Positions 36,155 through 46,041 of a stretch of DNA of 64,000 nucleotides are shown in pieces. The stretch's first letter is position 1. Every line of letters begins with the position of its first letter. Both the position numbers and the translations under genes were made by a program. Location: NCBI GenBank assembly GCA_016296785.1, contig JAEDHX010000001.1, positions 1 to 64,000 on the forward strand, written 5' to 3'. The notes below the pieces were generated by a model that was not told where the DNA came from, did no database searches, and saw only the letters and a list, made by a program, of their open reading frames with translations. This stretch comes from Coprococcus sp. (GTDB taxonomy: Bacteria; Bacillota; Clostridia; Lachnospirales; Lachnospiraceae).

Positions 36155-37190
36155 TTATTCAAAATCCATGACTGTAACAACTGAATATGTGCAGAATGTT
36201 TTTGGTCAGTTTGATTCACATGCCAGAAAGATTGAGAAGGCTTTTGGAGTAACACTAATTTTAAGAGATGATAAGCTTAAGATAATTGGTGTACAAAAGA
36301 ATGTCGATACAGCAGCTGATGTTTTGTTAGAGCTGTTTGATATTGCTGACAGAGGTACCATTATTGATGAACAGAAGGTTGATTATATTATTTCTGTAGC
36401 AATGAATAATCCAAAGGAACATAGCGAGAATGTTGCTGAGCTTGATAAGGATATAATATGTCATACAGTAAATGGCAAGCCGATTAAACCAAAGACAAGA
36501 GGTCAGAAGGCTTATGTAAATGCTATTGATAAATCAATGATTGTATTTGGTGTCGGACCTGCCGGTACAGGAAAGACATATCTTGCGATGGCAAAAGCAA
36601 TTACAGCATTTAAGAATAATGAGGTTAACAGGATTATTCTTACAAGACCGGCAATTGAGGCTGGGGAAAAACTTGGTTTTTTGCCAGGTGATCTGCAAAG
36701 CAAGGTTGATCCGTATTTAAGACCATTATATGATGCACTCTATGAGATTATGGGTGGAGATTCCTTTGTAAAGAATATGGAGAAGGGATTGATAGAGGTA
36801 GCGCCTCTTGCATATATGAGAGGTAGAACCTTAGACAATGCATATATAGTTCTTGATGAGGCTCAAAATACTACGCCTGCTCAGATGAAGATGTTTCTAA
36901 CACGTATAGGATTTGGTTCAAAGGCAATAATAACCGGAGATTTGTCTCAGAAGGATTTGCCGTTTGAGACTAAATCAGGACTTGAGGTAGCGCTTAATGT
37001 ATTAAATAGTGTTGAAGAAATAAGTGTTTGCAAGCTTACAAGCCTTGATGTTGTAAGACATCCTCTTGTTCAAAAGATTGTAAATGCATATGAAGAATAT
37101 GAGAGCCAAATAGCTTTGAATAAACAAAAGACTAATGCTAAGAGTCCTTCTTCTAAACAAAAACAACGTACAGACAGAAGCAGATATTGA
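36147..37190 (+). CDS. phoH: PhoH-family ATPase
   Basis: P-loop ATPase linked to RNA metabolism, often next to ybeY. Walker A is GPAGTGKTYLAMAKA (about residues 135-149), Walker B is YIVLDEAQNTTPAQM, and the family stretch RPAIEAGEKLGFLPGDL is present. An N-terminal KH-like region spans about 30-85. The TTG start at 36147 has GAGG about 9 nt upstream; ATG 36168 is the alternative. The pgpH gene that usually separates phoH from ybeY in Firmicutes is missing. Confidence 0.92.
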   Translation: MSDYSKSMTVTTEYVQNVFGQFDSHARKIEKAFGVTLILRDDKLKIIGVQKNVDTAADVLLELFDIADRGTIIDEQKVDYIISVAMNNPKEHSENVAELDKDIICHTVNGKPIKPKTRGQKAYVNAIDKSMIVFGVGPAGTGKTYLAMAKAITAFKNNEVNRIILTRPAIEAGEKLGFLPGDLQSKVDPYLRPLYDALYEIMGGDSFVKNMEKGLIEVAPLAYMRGRTLDNAYIVLDEAQNTTPAQMKMFLTRIGFGSKAIITGDLSQKDLPFETKSGLEVALNVLNSVEEISVCKLTSLDVVRHPLVQKIVNAYEEYESQIALNKQKTNAKSPSSKQKQRTDRSRY

Positions 37191-37198
37191 GGAGTAAT

Positions 37199-37711
37199 AT
37201 GTCATACAATATAATAAATGAATATGGTGATATTGCCATAAGGGATTATGAAAAAGTTATTTGTTCAATTATTGAACAGGCTATACAATATGTAGATTGT
37301 CCATTTGAATGTGAGATTAATATTATTCTTACTAATAATGATACAATTAAAGACATTAATAATGAACAAAGGAATATTGACAATGCAACTGACGTATTAT
37401 CATTCCCTTTGATTGATTATACATTTCCTGCAGATTTTCAAAATATTTGTGAGAATGATGCAGAATATTTTAATATCCAGACAGGTGAGCTGCTGCTCGG
37501 TGATATTGTTATATCTATTGATAAGGTATATGAACAGGCAATAGCATATAATCATAGTAATACAAGAGAGCTTGCTTTTCTTGTTGCACATAGTATGCTG
37601 CATTTGTTTGGTTTCGACCATATTGATGATAATGAAAGGATTGATATGGAGAAAAAGCAGGAAGAAATACTTACTATGAAAGGATACACAAGAGACTATG
37701 AAGAAATTTAA
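37199..37711 (+). CDS. ybeY: Endoribonuclease YbeY (rRNA maturation factor)
   Basis: Metal-dependent RNase for 16S rRNA 3'-end processing and ribosome quality control. The zinc motif HSMLHLFGFDH (H-x3-H-x5-H) is present, preceded by TDVLSFPL and LLGDIVIS. It has 170 aa. ATG 37199 has GAGGAG 4-5 nt upstream. The stop overlaps the start of the DUF3048 gene by 14 nt. Confidence 0.95.
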   Translation: MSYNIINEYGDIAIRDYEKVICSIIEQAIQYVDCPFECEINIILTNNDTIKDINNEQRNIDNATDVLSFPLIDYTFPADFQNICENDAEYFNIQTGELLLGDIVISIDKVYEQAIAYNHSNTRELAFLVAHSMLHLFGFDHIDDNERIDMEKKQEEILTMKGYTRDYEEI

Positions 37712-38777
37712 AACAATTATTATGCTTGCTGCTATAGCTGTACTTGGAGCATCAATTTGCGGCTGTGGTAAGAAGGAAGATAAGGGTGTTGATGAGATAA
37801 CAACCTCTGATACGGCGTTTATGGAATCGACAAATGCTTTGCCGGAGATAGAGCATGATGGAATATATAACGATCTTACTGGTGAATGGAATACTGACAG
37901 AACTGAAGAATACGGAAGACCGCTTACTGTTATGATTAATAATATTGCAGATGCAATTCCACAGTCTGATATTACAAAAGCAGATATTATCTATGAATTT
38001 AAGGTTGAGGGTGGAATTACAAGATTACTTGCTGTATTTAGTGATTACACAAAGATTGAGAATCTGGGTTCTATAAGAAGCTGTAGACCTTATTATGTAA
38101 CAGTTTCATGTGAGTTTGATGCTATTTATATGCATTATGGACAGTCACCACAGGGACAGCAGGAGCTTGACAAAACCGGAATTGATCATATTAGCGGACT
38201 AAGTGGTGAAGGTAATGTTGCATTCTATCGCTGGTCACAAAAAATCGCACCTCATAATGTATATACTAATGCAGAGATGATTCAGGCTGGTATTGATTAT
38301 ATTAAGTGCAGAACAAGTCATGAGGACGGATTTAAGAGTAAATTTAAATTTAATGATAGTGACAATACTCCTGAAGGCGGAAACAGTGCTAAAACAGTTA
38401 AGCTTGCTATTAGTAATTATACTTCTCCTTATTTTGAATATAATGAAGAGGAAGGTCTTTATTACAGATTCCAGTATGGAAAAGAGCATGTGGACGAGTT
38501 AAACGGTGAGCAGCTTGCCTTCAAGAATATTATTATTCAATTTGCTCATTATACAAGCATAGATGATCATGACAGACAGCTTATAGATCTTGTTGGCAGT
38601 GGAGACGGATATTACATTTCTGACGGCGTTGTTATTCCGATAAAGTGGGAGAAGAGCGATGATGATGCCCAGACAGTATATACTACTGAGGATGGCAAGA
38701 CATTAAAGCTTAATCCCGGAAAGACATATGTTAATATCTTTGAGAAGGATAACAAGTCCGGCGTTGTATGTGAGTAA
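37698..38777 (+). CDS. DUF3048 (YerB-like) lipoprotein
   Basis: A signal peptide with a probable lipobox ending at the Cys in ICGCGKKED marks a secreted lipoprotein of 359 aa. The body matches the DUF3048/YerB family: RPLTVMINNIADAIPQSDI, ADIIYEFKVEGGITRLLAVF, SIRSCRPYYV and APHNVYTNAE. In Bacillus YerB is a lipoprotein of uncertain function. It overlaps ybeY by 14 nt and is followed by a terminator, so it closes the yqfC-phoH-ybeY unit. Confidence 0.88.
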   Translation: MKKFKTIIMLAAIAVLGASICGCGKKEDKGVDEITTSDTAFMESTNALPEIEHDGIYNDLTGEWNTDRTEEYGRPLTVMINNIADAIPQSDITKADIIYEFKVEGGITRLLAVFSDYTKIENLGSIRSCRPYYVTVSCEFDAIYMHYGQSPQGQQELDKTGIDHISGLSGEGNVAFYRWSQKIAPHNVYTNAEMIQAGIDYIKCRTSHEDGFKSKFKFNDSDNTPEGGNSAKTVKLAISNYTSPYFEYNEEEGLYYRFQYGKEHVDELNGEQLAFKNIIIQFAHYTSIDDHDRQLIDLVGSGDGYYISDGVVIPIKWEKSDDDAQTVYTTEDGKTLKLNPGKTYVNIFEKDNKSGVVCE

Positions 38778-38814
38778 TTATTTTCTTATATAATATTATT
38801 ATTTAGTGAATTTA

Positions 38815-38856
38815 GAACTGGTAGACTATGTATCATATTTTACCAGTTCATTTTTT
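38815..38856 (+). terminator. Intrinsic terminator after the DUF3048 gene
   Basis: GAACTGGTA (38815-38823) pairs with TACCAGTTC (38841-38849), 17-nt loop, then six T residues (38851-38856). Confidence 0.85.
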
Positions 38857-38916
38857 GTATATATATAATACTTGCGCAAATACTTCTAATAGACAATATT
38901 CTATTGGAGGTATAAG

Positions 38917-39336
38917 ATGAACCGCGTAATTATGTCAATAATGATAATTGTGATATTAGTAGCATTATCATACTATGGAACTAATCTGGTATATAAACGC
39001 ATGGGTGATAGCTCAGATGAAGTAGTAAATTATAAAGAATATAAAGATTATAGTAATCATGAAAGTGTTAAAACAGGTAATATGAAGCTAAGGAATGAAA
39101 ACAATCGAATTAGTTATGTTATTGGAAAGCCTGATTATAATGATTATAAATATAATTATTATATTAAGGAATATGAGAGTCATGTTGCAATATTTAACAA
39201 ATATGACAGTTTATATGAGTATACCGGAATAGTATTGAATAGCCTTGATGAAACAAACAGAAATAGTATTACTGAAGGTATATATTTTAAAGATATTGAA
39301 GATTTGTTTACATTTCTTGAATCATGTACAAGTTGA
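38917..39336 (+). CDS. BofC C-terminal-domain-like protein
   Basis: 139 aa with one N-terminal membrane segment (about 4-24). The C-terminal part, YYIKEYESHVAIFNKYD then LYEYTGIVLNSL and EGIYFKDIEDLFTFLES, resembles the C-terminal domain of BofC. BofC in Bacillus restrains the SpoIVB protease in the forespore-mother cell checkpoint. The assignment rests on recalled pattern similarity. TTGGAGG lies upstream of the ATG. It stands after a terminator and is transcribed alone or with the following flavoprotein gene. Confidence 0.6.
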   Translation: MNRVIMSIMIIVILVALSYYGTNLVYKRMGDSSDEVVNYKEYKDYSNHESVKTGNMKLRNENNRISYVIGKPDYNDYKYNYYIKEYESHVAIFNKYDSLYEYTGIVLNSLDETNRNSITEGIYFKDIEDLFTFLESCTS

Positions 39337-39394
39337 TGATAAAATAAAAAGGCATGTATAAATATGGATTTGGATTGAGATTTTGGAGAATAGT

Positions 39395-40657
39395 ATGACG
39401 TATGATGTAATTATTATTGGAGCAGGACCTGCAGGTATGACTGCTGCAATTTATTCTTATTACAAACTTAATAATGTTTCAGCTAAAATAATGATAATTG
39501 ACAAGAATAAGAAGGTGGGCAGGAAGCTATACGCCACAGGTAATGGCAAATGTAATCTTGGTAATACCTTCTTAGATTTATCATGCTATGAATGCCATCA
39601 GGAATTCTTTCCGTATGAGATAATAGATATTCATAGCTATGAAAGAATCACAGAGTATATGAATTCACTAGGGGTTAGCATAACCAATATAAATGGATAC
39701 CTTTATCCGTCATCAATGCAGGCATCATCAGTAGTCTGGGCTATGAGCGATAAACTAAAGGAGCTTGGTATTTATATACATTTAAAGGAAGAATGCATTG
39801 ATATTTCGTACAGTAATAAAGAATATACCGTAACTACTGATATTGGTATATATAATGCACATAATGTTATTCTTGCACCCGGAGGATGTGCTTCCGGTAA
39901 GCTTGGTGGTTCTAGGTCTGTATATAATATTGTTAATAGACTTAATTTAAATATATATGAGCCTTATCCCGGACTATGTAAGCTTGTAACAGTTCAGGAT
40001 ATTAGTATGTTATCGGGTGTAAGAGTTAAGGCTAAGGCATCATTAGTTGTAAATGGTAATGAGTACATAAGCGAAACAGGTGAATTACAATTTACTGATA
40101 ATGCACTATCAGGCATTCTTATATTTAACTTAAGTCTTTGCGTGAATGATATGCTTGTTAAGGGGAAACGTCTTTTAGTTAATGTTGAGCTTCTTCCTGA
40201 TATTACACATGATGATATTATTGACTTTTTTACGAAAGCAAAAGCCGGATGTCCTAACAGAACACTACATGCCATATTAAATGGACTTATAAATGAGAAG
40301 CTTGCTAAATATATTATTCTTAAGCTTAATGATAATAATGACATTTGTGACATAGAGAAACAAATTGCAATAGGTAATAAATTCCTTTATGAGATTAGTG
40401 ATGAAGAAATTATAACTATTGCTAATACAATGAAGAAGCTTAGCTTTGATATATGCTCATGTGGAAGCTTTGATGAAGCACAGGTTACTTCGGGTGGTAT
40501 AGATACTTGTCTGATAAATCCGTCTACATGCGAGGTTTATGGATATAATGGTTTATTCATTGCCGGTGAGTATATGGATGTAGCAGGTAAATGTGGTGGT
40601 TATAATATTATGTGGGCTATTGCAACCGGAATGAAGGCTGGAGATAATATACGATGA
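39395..40657 (+). CDS. HI0933/BaiN-family flavoprotein
   Basis: FAD-dependent oxidoreductase of about 420 aa. The dinucleotide site is DVIIIGAGPAGMTAAIYSY, followed by GRKLYATGNGKCNLGN, typical of the HI0933-like family. The C-terminal part has TSGGIDTCLINPSTCEV and GLFIAGEYMDVAGKCGGYN. Members are annotated as aminoacetone oxidase-like or BaiN; the true substrate is unknown. ATG 39395 has GGAG 6 nt upstream, better than the TTG at 39383. It overlaps the next flavoprotein gene by 4 nt. Confidence 0.9.
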   Translation: MTYDVIIIGAGPAGMTAAIYSYYKLNNVSAKIMIIDKNKKVGRKLYATGNGKCNLGNTFLDLSCYECHQEFFPYEIIDIHSYERITEYMNSLGVSITNINGYLYPSSMQASSVVWAMSDKLKELGIYIHLKEECIDISYSNKEYTVTTDIGIYNAHNVILAPGGCASGKLGGSRSVYNIVNRLNLNIYEPYPGLCKLVTVQDISMLSGVRVKAKASLVVNGNEYISETGELQFTDNALSGILIFNLSLCVNDMLVKGKRLLVNVELLPDITHDDIIDFFTKAKAGCPNRTLHAILNGLINEKLAKYIILKLNDNNDICDIEKQIAIGNKFLYEISDEEIITIANTMKKLSFDICSCGSFDEAQVTSGGIDTCLINPSTCEVYGYNGLFIAGEYMDVAGKCGGYNIMWAIATGMKAGDNIR

Positions 40658-42258
40658 TTAGAATTAATAACATAAAAATGCCTGTTGATTATAAGCAAAG
40701 TGATCTGGATTTAGCAATAAGAAGAATGCTAAAGCTAAAGAAGACACCTAGCTATAAGCTGGCTAAGGTATCAATTGATGACAGGCGCAGAAATGAAGTA
40801 AAATATATAATATCAGTAGATATTGATATTCAAGATGATATTTCTATAGTAAAAAAGCTTAATAATAACAATGTTGTTCTTTTTAAAAAGAATACTTACA
40901 AGCTTCCTGAATACGGGACAAGAAAGCTGTTGCATAAGCCTGTAATTATTGGTTTGGGACCTGCCGGGTTATTTGCAGGTTTATTCCTGGCAAAAGCCGG
41001 ATTTAAGCCTGTCATATTTGAACGGGGAATGGATATTGATTCTAGAACTAGACTTGTTGAAGATTTTTGGAATGGCAATAAAAAACTCAATCTTAATTGT
41101 AATGTTCAATTTGGTGAGGGTGGAGCCGGTACTTTTTCTGATGGTAAGCTTAATACGGTTATAAAGGATATTTCAGGCAGACGAACAGCGGTTCTTGAAA
41201 CATTAGTCCAATATGGCGCTGATGAAAGCATTTTATATATAAACAAGCCTCATTTAGGTACTGATTGTTTATCAGATATTGTAAAGAATATTAGAAATGA
41301 AATAATATCTCTTGGCGGTAGTGTGTACTTTAATTCTACATTTAAAGATTTTGAGATTGTTGATAAAGATATAATAAGAGTCGTGATTGATAAAGCCGGA
41401 GATACAACGGATATTCTTACGAATGCTTTGGTGCTTGCAATAGGTCATAGTGCAAGAGATACATTTGAAATGTTATATGACAAAGGTCTTCAAATTGAAC
41501 AAAAGCCATTTGCTATGGGTCTGCGCATAGAACATAAGCAAAAGGATATCAATAGAATGAAGTATGGTGATAAGGAGATATATGATAAATATCTTCCTCC
41601 TGCCGATTATAAGCTTACACATACATGTGATAACGGACGTGCTGTTTATTCATTTTGCATGTGCCCCGGTGGATATGTTGTAAATGCTTCATCAGAGAAT
41701 AACAGACTATGTGTTAATGGAATGAGCTATAGTATGCGAGATGGTGAAAATGCAAACAGTGCTATTGTTGTAAATATTACACCGGATGATTTTGGCTCAA
41801 GCCATCCTCTTGCCGGAATGTATCTTCAACAACAACTTGAAGAAAATGCCTACAATGCAGGCTGCGGTAATGTACCAATTCAATTATTTGGTGATTACGT
41901 AAAGGGAATAAAGACTGAAGCAATTGGCAGAATTATTCCAAATATTAAGGGCAAATATACATTTGCAAACCTTAAAAGCTGTTTGCCAGAGTATATAAAT
42001 AATGCTATAATAGAAGGAGTTTTGTCATTTGATAAAAGGCTAAATGGTTATGCAGATAACGATGCAATACTAAGCGGTATAGAAGCTAGAACATCATCGC
42101 CGGTAAGAATATTAAGAGATGATGATTTTACAAGCTCTGATACAGCAATTTACCCATGCGGTGAGGGTGCCGGATATGCCGGTGGAATTACATCTGCTGC
42201 AGTTGATGGTATTAAGGTAGCTGAAGCTATTATATCAAAATATTATACAGAGGATTAG
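40654..42258 (+). CDS. COG2509-type FAD-dependent dehydrogenase
   Basis: A 534-aa flavoprotein with an N-terminal about 85-residue domain, then the FAD site PVIIGLGPAGLFAGLFLAKA, the family stretch LNVQFGEGGAGTFSDGKL (written NCNVQFGEGGAGTFSDG here), and a C-terminal YPCGEGAGYAGGITSAAVDG. These match uncharacterised FAD-dependent dehydrogenases found widely in Firmicutes. The substrate is not known. The ATGA overlap with the previous flavoprotein gene suggests the two are co-translated. Confidence 0.9.
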   Translation: MIRINNIKMPVDYKQSDLDLAIRRMLKLKKTPSYKLAKVSIDDRRRNEVKYIISVDIDIQDDISIVKKLNNNNVVLFKKNTYKLPEYGTRKLLHKPVIIGLGPAGLFAGLFLAKAGFKPVIFERGMDIDSRTRLVEDFWNGNKKLNLNCNVQFGEGGAGTFSDGKLNTVIKDISGRRTAVLETLVQYGADESILYINKPHLGTDCLSDIVKNIRNEIISLGGSVYFNSTFKDFEIVDKDIIRVVIDKAGDTTDILTNALVLAIGHSARDTFEMLYDKGLQIEQKPFAMGLRIEHKQKDINRMKYGDKEIYDKYLPPADYKLTHTCDNGRAVYSFCMCPGGYVVNASSENNRLCVNGMSYSMRDGENANSAIVVNITPDDFGSSHPLAGMYLQQQLEENAYNAGCGNVPIQLFGDYVKGIKTEAIGRIIPNIKGKYTFANLKSCLPEYINNAIIEGVLSFDKRLNGYADNDAILSGIEARTSSPVRILRDDDFTSSDTAIYPCGEGAGYAGGITSAAVDGIKVAEAIISKYYTED

Positions 42259-42261
42259 TTG

Positions 42262-43125
42262 ATGGATAACAGAGATTATTTAAAGGATAAGAAGAAAATT
42301 GTAATTAAAATTGGCTCTTCATCGCTCATTCACGAAGAAACCGGAGGGCTGGATTATACTAAGCTTGAAAAGCTAGTAAGAATTATTTGTGATCTTAAGA
42401 ATCAGGATAAGGATGTTGTACTTGTATCATCAGGTGCAATAAGTGTTGGTGCTAAATCATTAGGATTAAGCAGACGACCTAAGACGACATCATTAAAGCA
42501 GGCATGCGCTGCTGTTGGCCAGGGCCAGCTTATGATGATTTATCAAAAACTATTCTATGAGTATCATACAACAGCTGCGCAGGTATTATTGACATTTGAT
42601 GTTATATCTTCTGATGAAAGAAGGCATAATGCAATTAATACCTTCAGTGAACTTCTTCAGCTGGGTGTTGTCCCTATTGTAAATGAAAATGATACCGTAG
42701 CTATTGATGAGTTAGAGGCTTGGGTATCATTTGGTGATAATGATACATTATCAGCAATTGTTGCATCCATGATTGGTGCTGATTTGTTGATTCTACTTAC
42801 TGATATAGACGGATTATATACTGATGATCCTAGGAATAACAGTGATGCTAAGCTTATTCATACTGTGTTAAAGATAGATGATGAAATTAAAAACATGGCT
42901 AAGGGCTCTGCATCCTTAGTAGGTACAGGCGGCATGTCTACGAAGATAGCTGCTGCCAAGATTGCTGCAAATTCCGGCTCTGATATGGTAATTGTATCAG
43001 GAAATGATGTACAAAATATCAACAGAGTTCTTATGGGCGAAGATATTGGAACGTTGTTTAAAGCTTATAAGTATACAGATTTTGATATAGTAAAGTTTAT
43101 TCTTGAAAAAGAATATTTGGAATAA
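42262..43125 (+). CDS. proB: Glutamate 5-kinase
   Basis: First step of proline synthesis, phosphorylating glutamate. The amino-acid kinase fold shows IVIKIGSSSLI, VLVSSGAISVG, NENDTVA, FGDNDTLSAIVA, LLTDIDGLYTDDP and GTGGMSTKIAAA. At 287 aa it lacks the C-terminal PUA domain found in longer ProB enzymes. ATG 42262 has GAGG 8 nt upstream. proA follows but is separated by two genes. Confidence 0.96.
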   Translation: MDNRDYLKDKKKIVIKIGSSSLIHEETGGLDYTKLEKLVRIICDLKNQDKDVVLVSSGAISVGAKSLGLSRRPKTTSLKQACAAVGQGQLMMIYQKLFYEYHTTAAQVLLTFDVISSDERRHNAINTFSELLQLGVVPIVNENDTVAIDELEAWVSFGDNDTLSAIVASMIGADLLILLTDIDGLYTDDPRNNSDAKLIHTVLKIDDEIKNMAKGSASLVGTGGMSTKIAAAKIAANSGSDMVIVSGNDVQNINRVLMGEDIGTLFKAYKYTDFDIVKFILEKEYLE

Positions 43126-43137
43126 TCGGAGGATGAT

Positions 43138-43356
43138 ATGAACGAAAAAAAGATACAAAGAATTAATGAATTGTATCATAAGTCTAAGAACGAAGGCTTG
43201 ACACCGGAAGAAAAGGAAGAACAGAAGAAGCTTCGTGAAGAGTATGTATTTGCAGTTAGAAATAATCTTCGAAGCATGCTTAATAATATTGATATAAAAG
43301 AGGCAGATGGATCAATAACTAAGCTTGAGAATAAAGATAAAACACGAAAGGTATAA
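43138..43356 (+). CDS. DUF896 (YnzC-like) small protein
   Basis: 72 aa, starting MNEKKIQRINELYHKSKNEG, then LTPEEKEEQKKLREEYVFAV and RNNLRSMLNNI, the UPF0291/DUF896 pattern of a short helical protein. In Bacillus a paralogue is SOS-induced, but the function here is unknown. CGGAGGA lies upstream of the ATG. The gene sits between proB and the formyl-THF cyclo-ligase gene. Confidence 0.92.
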   Translation: MNEKKIQRINELYHKSKNEGLTPEEKEEQKKLREEYVFAVRNNLRSMLNNIDIKEADGSITKLENKDKTRKV

Positions 43357-43357
43357 T

Positions 43358-43939
43358 GTGAATACTTTTAATAATAAACATGATGATGCTATTAGGAAAA
43401 AAAGAGAAATAAGAAAGCAAATAAAAAAGCTTCGTTCCGAATTAACACCTAATGATATTATTCATAAGTCAGATATTATCACAAGAAGAATAATACATGA
43501 GGATATATATACAAAATGCAATAATATTCTGCTATATATGCCGATAAATAATGAGGTAGATACAACCATGCTGTTTTGCAAAGCCTTAGAAGATGGCAAG
43601 AATATATATTGTCCTAAGGTGTATGGTGAGAATATGGAGTTCATTCATGTTAAGTCATTTGATGAATTCATTGAAGGAAGCTATGGAATAAAAGAGCCGA
43701 TATCAGATGAAGCTGCTAATATAGATGATGGTCTTATAATTATGCCGGGTGTTGCATTTGATAAGCATCGAAATAGAATTGGTTATGGCGGAGGATATTA
43801 TGACAGATATATTAGTGCTCATAACAGATTAAGAAAACTGGCAATATGCTTTGAATGTCAGATAGTAAATGAGGTTCCTTCCGAAGCATTTGATATTAAG
43901 CCGGAGATGCTTGTTACAGAAGATAATATTTACAGATAA
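43358..43939 (+). CDS. 5-formyltetrahydrofolate cyclo-ligase
   Basis: ATP-dependent recycling of 5-formyl-THF to methenyl-THF. Signature regions include [36 protein letters not shown] and YDRYI. The likely start is GTG 43358 (AAAGG upstream), 1 nt after the DUF896 stop; an in-frame TTG at 43325 would overlap it. The product is about 193 aa. It feeds the one-carbon pool also used by the AICAR formyltransferase at 19124. Confidence 0.9.
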   Translation: MNTFNNKHDDAIRKKREIRKQIKKLRSELTPNDIIHKSDIITRRIIHEDIYTKCNNILLYMPINNEVDTTMLFCKALEDGKNIYCPKVYGENMEFIHVKSFDEFIEGSYGIKEPISDEAANIDDGLIIMPGVAFDKHRNRIGYGGGYYDRYISAHNRLRKLAICFECQIVNEVPSEAFDIKPEMLVTEDNIYR

Positions 43940-43967
43940 TGATTTGATTATACAAGGAGATAGTATT

Positions 43968-45212
43968 ATGTATTTAAAGGAAATTGGAGCAAAAGCAAAG
44001 CTTGCATCAAGATATATGGCAAAATGTAGTACAGAACTTAAGAATAAGGCGTTGCTTAAGGTCGCAGATGACCTGATTAAAAACCAGGATGAAATAATCA
44101 AAGCAAATAAGATTGATATTGATAATGCTGTTGCAGATGGTATGTCTGCAGCCCTATTAGACAGACTAACACTTACACCAGAGAGATTTGAATTAATGGC
44201 TGAGGGAATAAGACAGGTTGTATTGTTAGATGATCCAATAGGTGAAGTAACTGGAATGAAGAAAAGGCCTAATGGATTAGTTATTGGTCAGCAAAGAGTT
44301 CCAATGGGCGTAATTGGTATTATATATGAGTCACGTCCTAATGTTACAGTTGATGCATTTGCTCTAACCTTCAAGACAGGTAATGCAGTAATTCTAAGAG
44401 GTGGAAGTGATTGTATATATTCAAATATTGCATTGGTAAAATCAATTCGTGAATCATTAAAATCCTTATCAATTGATGAAAATGCTATTTCTCTTATTGA
44501 GAATACGGATAGAAAGCTTGCAATCGAGTTCATGAAGATGAATGAATATCTTGACCTTCTAATACCTAGAGGCGGTGCCGGTCTTATTAGAAACGTTGTA
44601 TTAAATGCAACTGTTCCTGTAATTGAGACCGGAACAGGTAACTGTCATATTTATGTTGATAAGGATGCAGATTTAGATAAAGCAATTCCAATTATTAATA
44701 ATGCTAAGCTTCAAAGGCTCGGTGTATGTAATGCATGCGAATCTCTTGTTATACATAAAGATATTGCAGAAAAAGCTATACCTCTTATTGCTGCAGATTT
44801 ATCAAAGCATGAATGTGAAATCCGCGGTGATGAAGCATCAAAAATGTATAGTAATTGCATAAATGACTGTACTGAAGAGGATTTTGGTACAGAATATTTA
44901 GATAAGATTATTTCTGTTAAAACAGTTTCCTCACTTGATGAAGCAATTGAGCATATTAATAAATATAGCACAGGACATTCAGAGGCTATTATTACTGAGT
45001 CATATGAAGCTTCTCAGAGATTTTTGAATGAGGTTGATTCAGCATGTGTATATGTAAATGCATCAACACGATTTACTGATGGATTTATGTTCGGTTTTGG
45101 TGCTGAGATAGGAATAAGTACCCAGAAGCTGCATGCGAGAGGACCAATGGGACTTCTTGCACTTACTTCTACGAAATATATTATATATGGTAACGGACAA
45201 ATAAGAGAATAG
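43968..45212 (+). CDS. proA: Glutamate-5-semialdehyde dehydrogenase (gamma-glutamyl phosphate reductase)
   Basis: Second proline step. Aldehyde dehydrogenase superfamily with [33 protein letters not shown], the catalytic-Cys region [13 protein letters not shown] and the C-terminal [20 protein letters not shown]. It has 414 aa. ATG 43968 has AAGGAG 9 nt upstream; the frame is open 33 codons further, overlapping the preceding gene, but without homology. Confidence 0.96.
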   Translation: MYLKEIGAKAKLASRYMAKCSTELKNKALLKVADDLIKNQDEIIKANKIDIDNAVADGMSAALLDRLTLTPERFELMAEGIRQVVLLDDPIGEVTGMKKRPNGLVIGQQRVPMGVIGIIYESRPNVTVDAFALTFKTGNAVILRGGSDCIYSNIALVKSIRESLKSLSIDENAISLIENTDRKLAIEFMKMNEYLDLLIPRGGAGLIRNVVLNATVPVIETGTGNCHIYVDKDADLDKAIPIINNAKLQRLGVCNACESLVIHKDIAEKAIPLIAADLSKHECEIRGDEASKMYSNCINDCTEEDFGTEYLDKIISVKTVSSLDEAIEHINKYSTGHSEAIITESYEASQRFLNEVDSACVYVNASTRFTDGFMFGFGAEIGISTQKLHARGPMGLLALTSTKYIIYGNGQIRE

Positions 45213-45222
45213 GAGAATACAA

Positions 45223-46041
45223 ATGTCAGATAATATGAAATTTACAGGCTCAAATACTTATATTGCATCTAAGGAGCTTATGGCGGCTGTTGATGTAGCA
45301 AGAATTCTTGAAAAGCCACTTTTAATTAAAGGTGAACCGGGAACAGGAAAGACAATGCTTGCAGAGGCAATAAGCCAGTCGCTTAATATGCCTTTATATG
45401 TATGGAATATTAAATCAACAACTAAGGCACAGGACGGCTTATATGTATATGACACTGTGCAGCGTCTATATGACAGCCAGTTTGGCGGTAAGGATGTAGA
45501 CAATATTGCCCGGTATATTAAACTTGGTAAGCTCGGTGAAGCCTTTAAGAATGATGAACAGGTTATTCTTCTGATTGATGAAATAGATAAGGCAGACTTA
45601 GAATTCCCTAACGATTTATTGTGGGAGCTTGACAAGATGGAGTTTTATATTCATGAAACAGGTGAGACTGTTAAGGCAAAAAAACGCCCTATTGTAATTA
45701 TTACATCAAATGCAGAAAAAGAGCTTCCTGATGCCTTCCTTAGACGTTGCATTTTCCACTATATCAGTTTTCCGGACCCTGAACAGATGGATGAGATTGT
45801 AAGAGTACATTTTGATAGTATAGATGAGAATCTTCTTAAGCAGGCAATGGATACCTTCTATTGGATTAGAACACTTAAAGAGGTTAGAAAGAAACCTAGC
45901 ACATCGGAACTAATTGATTGGCTCAGAGCACTTGTACACGGCGGTATAGAACCGGAAGTAATTAGGGATAAGATGCCATATCTTGGTGTACTTATAAAAA
46001 AGGATGAGGATTTACAGGTTATTAACAAGAGGAGATTTTAA
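45223..46041 (+). CDS. MoxR-family AAA+ ATPase
   Basis: 272 aa with Walker A GEPGTGKTML (about residues 38-47), Walker B VILLIDEIDKAD, and the sensor region VIITSNAEKELPDAFLRRC. MoxR ATPases act as chaperones that activate or load metal-dependent partners, together with a VWA protein. Its stop overlaps the start of the VWA gene by 1 nt, so the two form a pair. The partner enzyme is not identifiable nearby. Confidence 0.92.
   Translation: MSDNMKFTGSNTYIASKELMAAVDVARILEKPLLIKGEPGTGKTMLAEAISQSLNMPLYVWNIKSTTKAQDGLYVYDTVQRLYDSQFGGKDVDNIARYIKLGKLGEAFKNDEQVILLIDEIDKADLEFPNDLLWELDKMEFYIHETGETVKAKKRPIVIITSNAEKELPDAFLRRCIFHYISFPDPEQMDEIVRVHFDSIDENLLKQAMDTFYWIRTLKEVRKKPSTSELIDWLRALVHGGIEPEVIRDKMPYLGVLIKKDEDLQVINKRRF

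Noticed and set aside
43869..43967. Longer proA N-terminus overlapping the cyclo-ligase gene
   Set aside because: The extra 33 codons lack homology, and a strong AAGGAG site precedes the ATG at 43968.
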